From Podila epigama (Eukaryota; Mortierellomycota; Mortierellomycetes; Mortierellales; Mortierellaceae): a stretch of 10,266 bases of DNA. A program made the translations under genes and the position numbers. Every line of letters starts with the position of its first letter. Position 1 is the stretch's first letter. Of the stretch, positions 8,104 to 10,266 are shown one piece after another. Where the stretch lies: the NCBI GenBank assembly GCA_015679605.1, contig JAAAVE010000363.1, forward strand, positions 9,929-20,194, read 5' to 3'. The notes under the pieces were generated by a model. It had not been told where the DNA came from. It ran no database searches and saw nothing but the letters and a program-made list of their open reading frames with translations.

Positions 8104-8411
8104 ACCCACCACGTATTTTTTTCCGTTTCTTTTCGTGTTGCAGTTGGAAAGTCAGTAAAACTTTTATATGGGTTCACTATGCACATCAATTTTTTCAGAT
8201 ATGCAGAAACATGGAAACATGTTGAGGACGCGACGCGTGTGGGTGCATGTGTGAGAGAAAAGGTGACGTGACTGCCTGCAATGTCTCAAACTTTTTTTTT
8301 TCTTCTTTTTCTTCTTTCTCCACAATTTTTGTGTCTCTCTCGATCCTCAATTGCAAATTAACTTTTTGAGCTGTTGGAAGAGAGTCCCACAGGCGGATGA
8401 CATGATGGGAA

Positions 8412-8432
8412 TGTGTGTGTGTGTGTGTGTGT
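8412..8432. repeat. (TG)n microsatellite
   Basis: About ten uninterrupted TG dinucleotides lie in the large divergent intergenic region. Alternating purine-pyrimidine tracts of this kind are length-variable and can adopt Z-form DNA. Confidence 0.95.
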
Positions 8433-8566
8433 ATGAACGATATACATAGGTATTTATCATGGTGTATGTGTTGTGATCAATATTCACGGGTATCCCCATG
8501 GTGTTATGTTGAATGGTGTTCAACAAAATCGGCTGAGGGTAGTTGAGGCGTGTCTGCTTGTGCAGT

Positions 8567-8631
8567 CAAAAGGCAATGTCAGAAGGCAATGACAAAAGAC
8601 AATGACAAAAGGCATTGACAAAAGACGATGA
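8567..8631. repeat. 13-bp degenerate minisatellite, five copies
   Basis: Five head-to-tail 13-bp units start at 8567, 8580, 8593, 8606 and 8619. The consensus is CAAAAGGCAATGA, and units differ at one to four positions but keep exact length. The array ends about 530 bp upstream of the TLC-gene start. Each unit keeps a C-A-[AT]-TG or CGATG core, which would fit a tandem binding site. Confidence 0.9.
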
Positions 8632-8868
8632 TAGAGATAACGAGAGATGGACGTGTGGACACTCTAGTGAGAATGCGTGTGTCCAGTCTAGTGTGACTGA
8701 AGGCGGCTATCATCCCCACGACGGTTTATTCTGTCATTCTAAAAGTTCAAACTAAAAGCAAGAATCGTATCACATCCTGTTATCTGAAGCACGTTCTCCA
8801 CTCGCACCTCATTTAAGCGCACATGCTCTCTCATGTTTTTATGGTGGCCATGTTGTCCTTCCTTGCTC

Positions 8869-9010
8869 TTTGTTTCCCTTCCCCCTCCCCCCCTTTTTTT
8901 TGTTCTCTTCATCCTTCATCCTTCCTGTTTTTGATTCTTTATATATTCCGTCCTTCTTCTTTTCTTCCTTTTCCTTCTTTTCCTTCTTTCTTTCTTTTGT
9001 GTCTTCACCC
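8869..9010 (+). promoter_or_regulatory. Pyrimidine-rich promoter/leader of the TLC-domain gene with TATATA
   Basis: A long CT-rich tract precedes the gene, with TATATA at 8940-8945, about 215 bp before the start codon. Pyrimidine tracts before the start are shared by several genes in this window. The exact transcription start cannot be read from sequence. Confidence 0.45.
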
Positions 9011-9157
9011 CAACCTCATCCTCGCCACCCTCCTCTTCAAAGGCCCTCCTGTCCAGTTCGCATATTATTTTGGTCCCGCGCAAAGAAGAAGGTGACCTAC
9101 GAAAACACACTTCAGCAAAGAGTCAGACACTAGCAAAGGAACAACAAAAAAAAGACC

Positions 9158-10007
9158 ATGGACGTTGTCAGCCAGCATCTCCTCCGGCCTACTGCAAGCA
9201 TCCAGCATGCCTTTGACACTTTGGCATCCTTGGGCAATTCGATAAAAGGCAGCGGACAAGGGTTCGGACAAGGGCTGGGACAAGGTGACACTTTTCTCGG
9301 CCTCCCCATGACGCCGACCAACATCCTCTGCCTCAAGACTGTTGCCGTGGGCTTTTTCATCCAGCCGACCTTATTTTACTTGACGTGGTACCTAAAGCCG
9401 TCTCTCTCACAGAACAGGAGAGGACTTGCTTGGGTCCTGAGTCTTTACTGCTCCCTGACACTCCTGACCCTGTTCATTTTTGAGGTTGGATATATGCGTA
9501 CATCCATCTTTGAGAACTTTGGAATCGACACGGAGACCTTGGGCCTAAATCCGGAGGCGACTGTCTTTTCGTATTTCACGCCCAGTCTGTATGCTTGGGT
9601 CCAGCGTCAGAGTGTTGGTCAAGGTCAAGAGACATCGGTGACAACAATGATCGGGACCTTTTGGCAGATGGTGGAGCGAGTCATGGCCATGCCTCTCTTT
9701 TCACTTGCCCCAAACAAATTATCGCCCTTTGCTCAACCCGGGGTCATGCACCCCTTCTTTGGCGGTGGTCGTCGGCTGGCCTTTTCTTTAGAGAACTACC
9801 CGCGTGAGACATCGGTTGCGGCGCTTGCAGTCGGTTACTTTGTGTCGTACTGTTTGGTAGATCTGGTGCTAGGTGTATTGCACTACTCGCAGTATGTCGA
9901 TCCACTCTCTGGGTACTTTCACCATGTCATGTATACCTATCTTTCATACCGAATCGCCCTTGCCAAGAGTCTCTCGCTCTTTCACGTCTGCGGTTCACCC
10001 ATCGAGT
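9158..10007 (+). CDS. TLC-domain multi-pass membrane protein, first exon, 3' end missing
   Basis: The start ACCATGG is an ideal context. The first exon gives 283 residues plus one base, ending at a GTAAGT donor (10008-10013). A G/Q-rich linker (GSGQGFGQGLGQG, about 31-43) precedes hydrophobic helices at about 55-79 and 90-112. After a polar loop (about 115-218, with a second Gln/Gly patch QSVGQGQETS) come a helix at about 219-241 and the hallmark DLVLGVLHYSQYVDPLSGYF-HH at about 235-256. The paired His after an aromatic, followed by a membrane helix (VMYTYLSYRIAL), is the TLC signature found in TRAM, LAG1 and CLN8 relatives. Some members are ceramide synthases or lipid-handling proteins; the ceramide synthase subfamily is not indicated. 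Exon 1 ends SPIE, where related fungal proteins usually continue toward an L/F-P-T motif, presumably in the next exon. The remaining C-terminal helices lie off the window. Confidence 0.82.
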
Positions 10008-10266
10008 GTAAGTTTGCCTTTGCTTCCCACCCCTTCGTTCATTGTCGCTGTGTGATTCTTTTTTCGTGTAATGGGATTCACCACCAATTTTTTTTTTTTT
10101 GACATGACATGACATCCAGTCTATGGGTCATCTCGTCTCATCCTTTACCCCCTTTCCATACACAATTGTGGGGACAAAGATAAAACCATTCTAACCATTG
10201 CTTTGTGCCCTTTTTTTTTCATCCCCCTCCTTCTTTCTCTATCCCTCCTTCTCTCCTTCTTGCCCT
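10008..10266 (+). other. Probable intron of the TLC-domain gene, running off the window
   Basis: It starts with GTAAGT. It contains a T run (10088-10100), three GACAT units (10101-10115) and a CCAG at 10116-10119 that is a possible acceptor. Splicing there would be in phase and open to the window end but would translate to a sequence unlike the TLC family, so I favour an acceptor beyond 10266, after the pyrimidine-rich tail. Confidence 0.5.

Larger units (their letters stand above)
7792..9157. other. Large divergent intergenic region, no gene seen
   Basis: These 1366 bases separate the divergent starts of the secreted-protein and TLC-domain genes. The left third is purine-rich on the plus strand, which is the CT-rich leader of the minus-strand gene, with CCAAT boxes near 8084-8103. 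The middle holds a TG microsatellite and a 13-bp minisatellite. The right third, from about 8869, is pyrimidine-rich with TATATA at 8940-8945 and forms the likely promoter and leader of the TLC gene. Frames at 8089-8271, 8823-9133 and 7646-8095 are low-complexity or lack any recognisable domain. A non-coding RNA cannot be excluded. Confidence 0.65.

Noticed and set aside
8823-9133. Two overlapping open frames rich in Phe, Ser and Pro before the TLC gene
   Set aside because: They translate a CT-rich promoter tract; the perfect start context is at 9158.
10120-10266. Second exon of the TLC gene starting after CCAG
   Set aside because: Phase is correct and the frame is open, but the translation lacks TLC features and the right half is a typical pyrimidine-rich intron end. 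The evidence is too weak to annotate.

Overview
This window looks like nuclear DNA from an early-diverging fungus, most likely Mucoromycota and possibly a Mortierella relative. The evidence is genes split by many short introns (about 64-213 nt, mostly GTAAGT-like donors and CAG/TAG acceptors), close gene packing, pyrimidine-rich leaders before start codons, and a gene set (RAD51D-like and TMEM41-like) that many yeasts lack. Placement at genus level is inference. I see no mobile element, rRNA, tRNA, CRISPR array or viral sequence.

Layout: (1) 132-2202 on the minus strand is a seven-exon partial gene for mitochondrial small-subunit protein mS29 (DAP3/Rsm23); its last exon lies off the left edge. 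(2) 2203-2779 is a head-to-head intergenic region full of short tandem repeats, probably a shared promoter region. (3) 2780-4791 on the plus strand is a RAD51D-like recombination ATPase in eight or nine exons. (4) 4792-5340 holds its 3' end and the CT-rich leader of the next gene. (5) 5341-6900 on the plus strand is a TMEM41-like VTT-domain membrane protein in six exons, 297 residues. (6) 7123-7791 on the minus strand is an intronless secreted 222-residue protein that resembles two beta/gamma-crystallin-like domains. (7) 7792-9157 is a large divergent intergenic region with CCAAT boxes, a TG microsatellite and a 13-bp minisatellite. (8) 9158-10007 on the plus strand is the first exon of a TLC-domain membrane protein that runs off the right edge in an intron.

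The genes do not form a pathway. They cover mitochondrial translation, DNA repair, ER or Golgi lipid/membrane handling, secretion and membrane lipid biology. This is ordinary fungal gene order, and I found no convincing new multi-gene system. The points most worth a second look are the crystallin-like secreted protein, the unclear splice structure at the RAD51D motif usually reading T-N-H, the 13-bp and 10-bp promoter repeats, and intronic 8-bp repeats in two neighbouring genes that share a core in transcript orientation. All exon joins are my own reading from splice consensus, phase and remembered family features.
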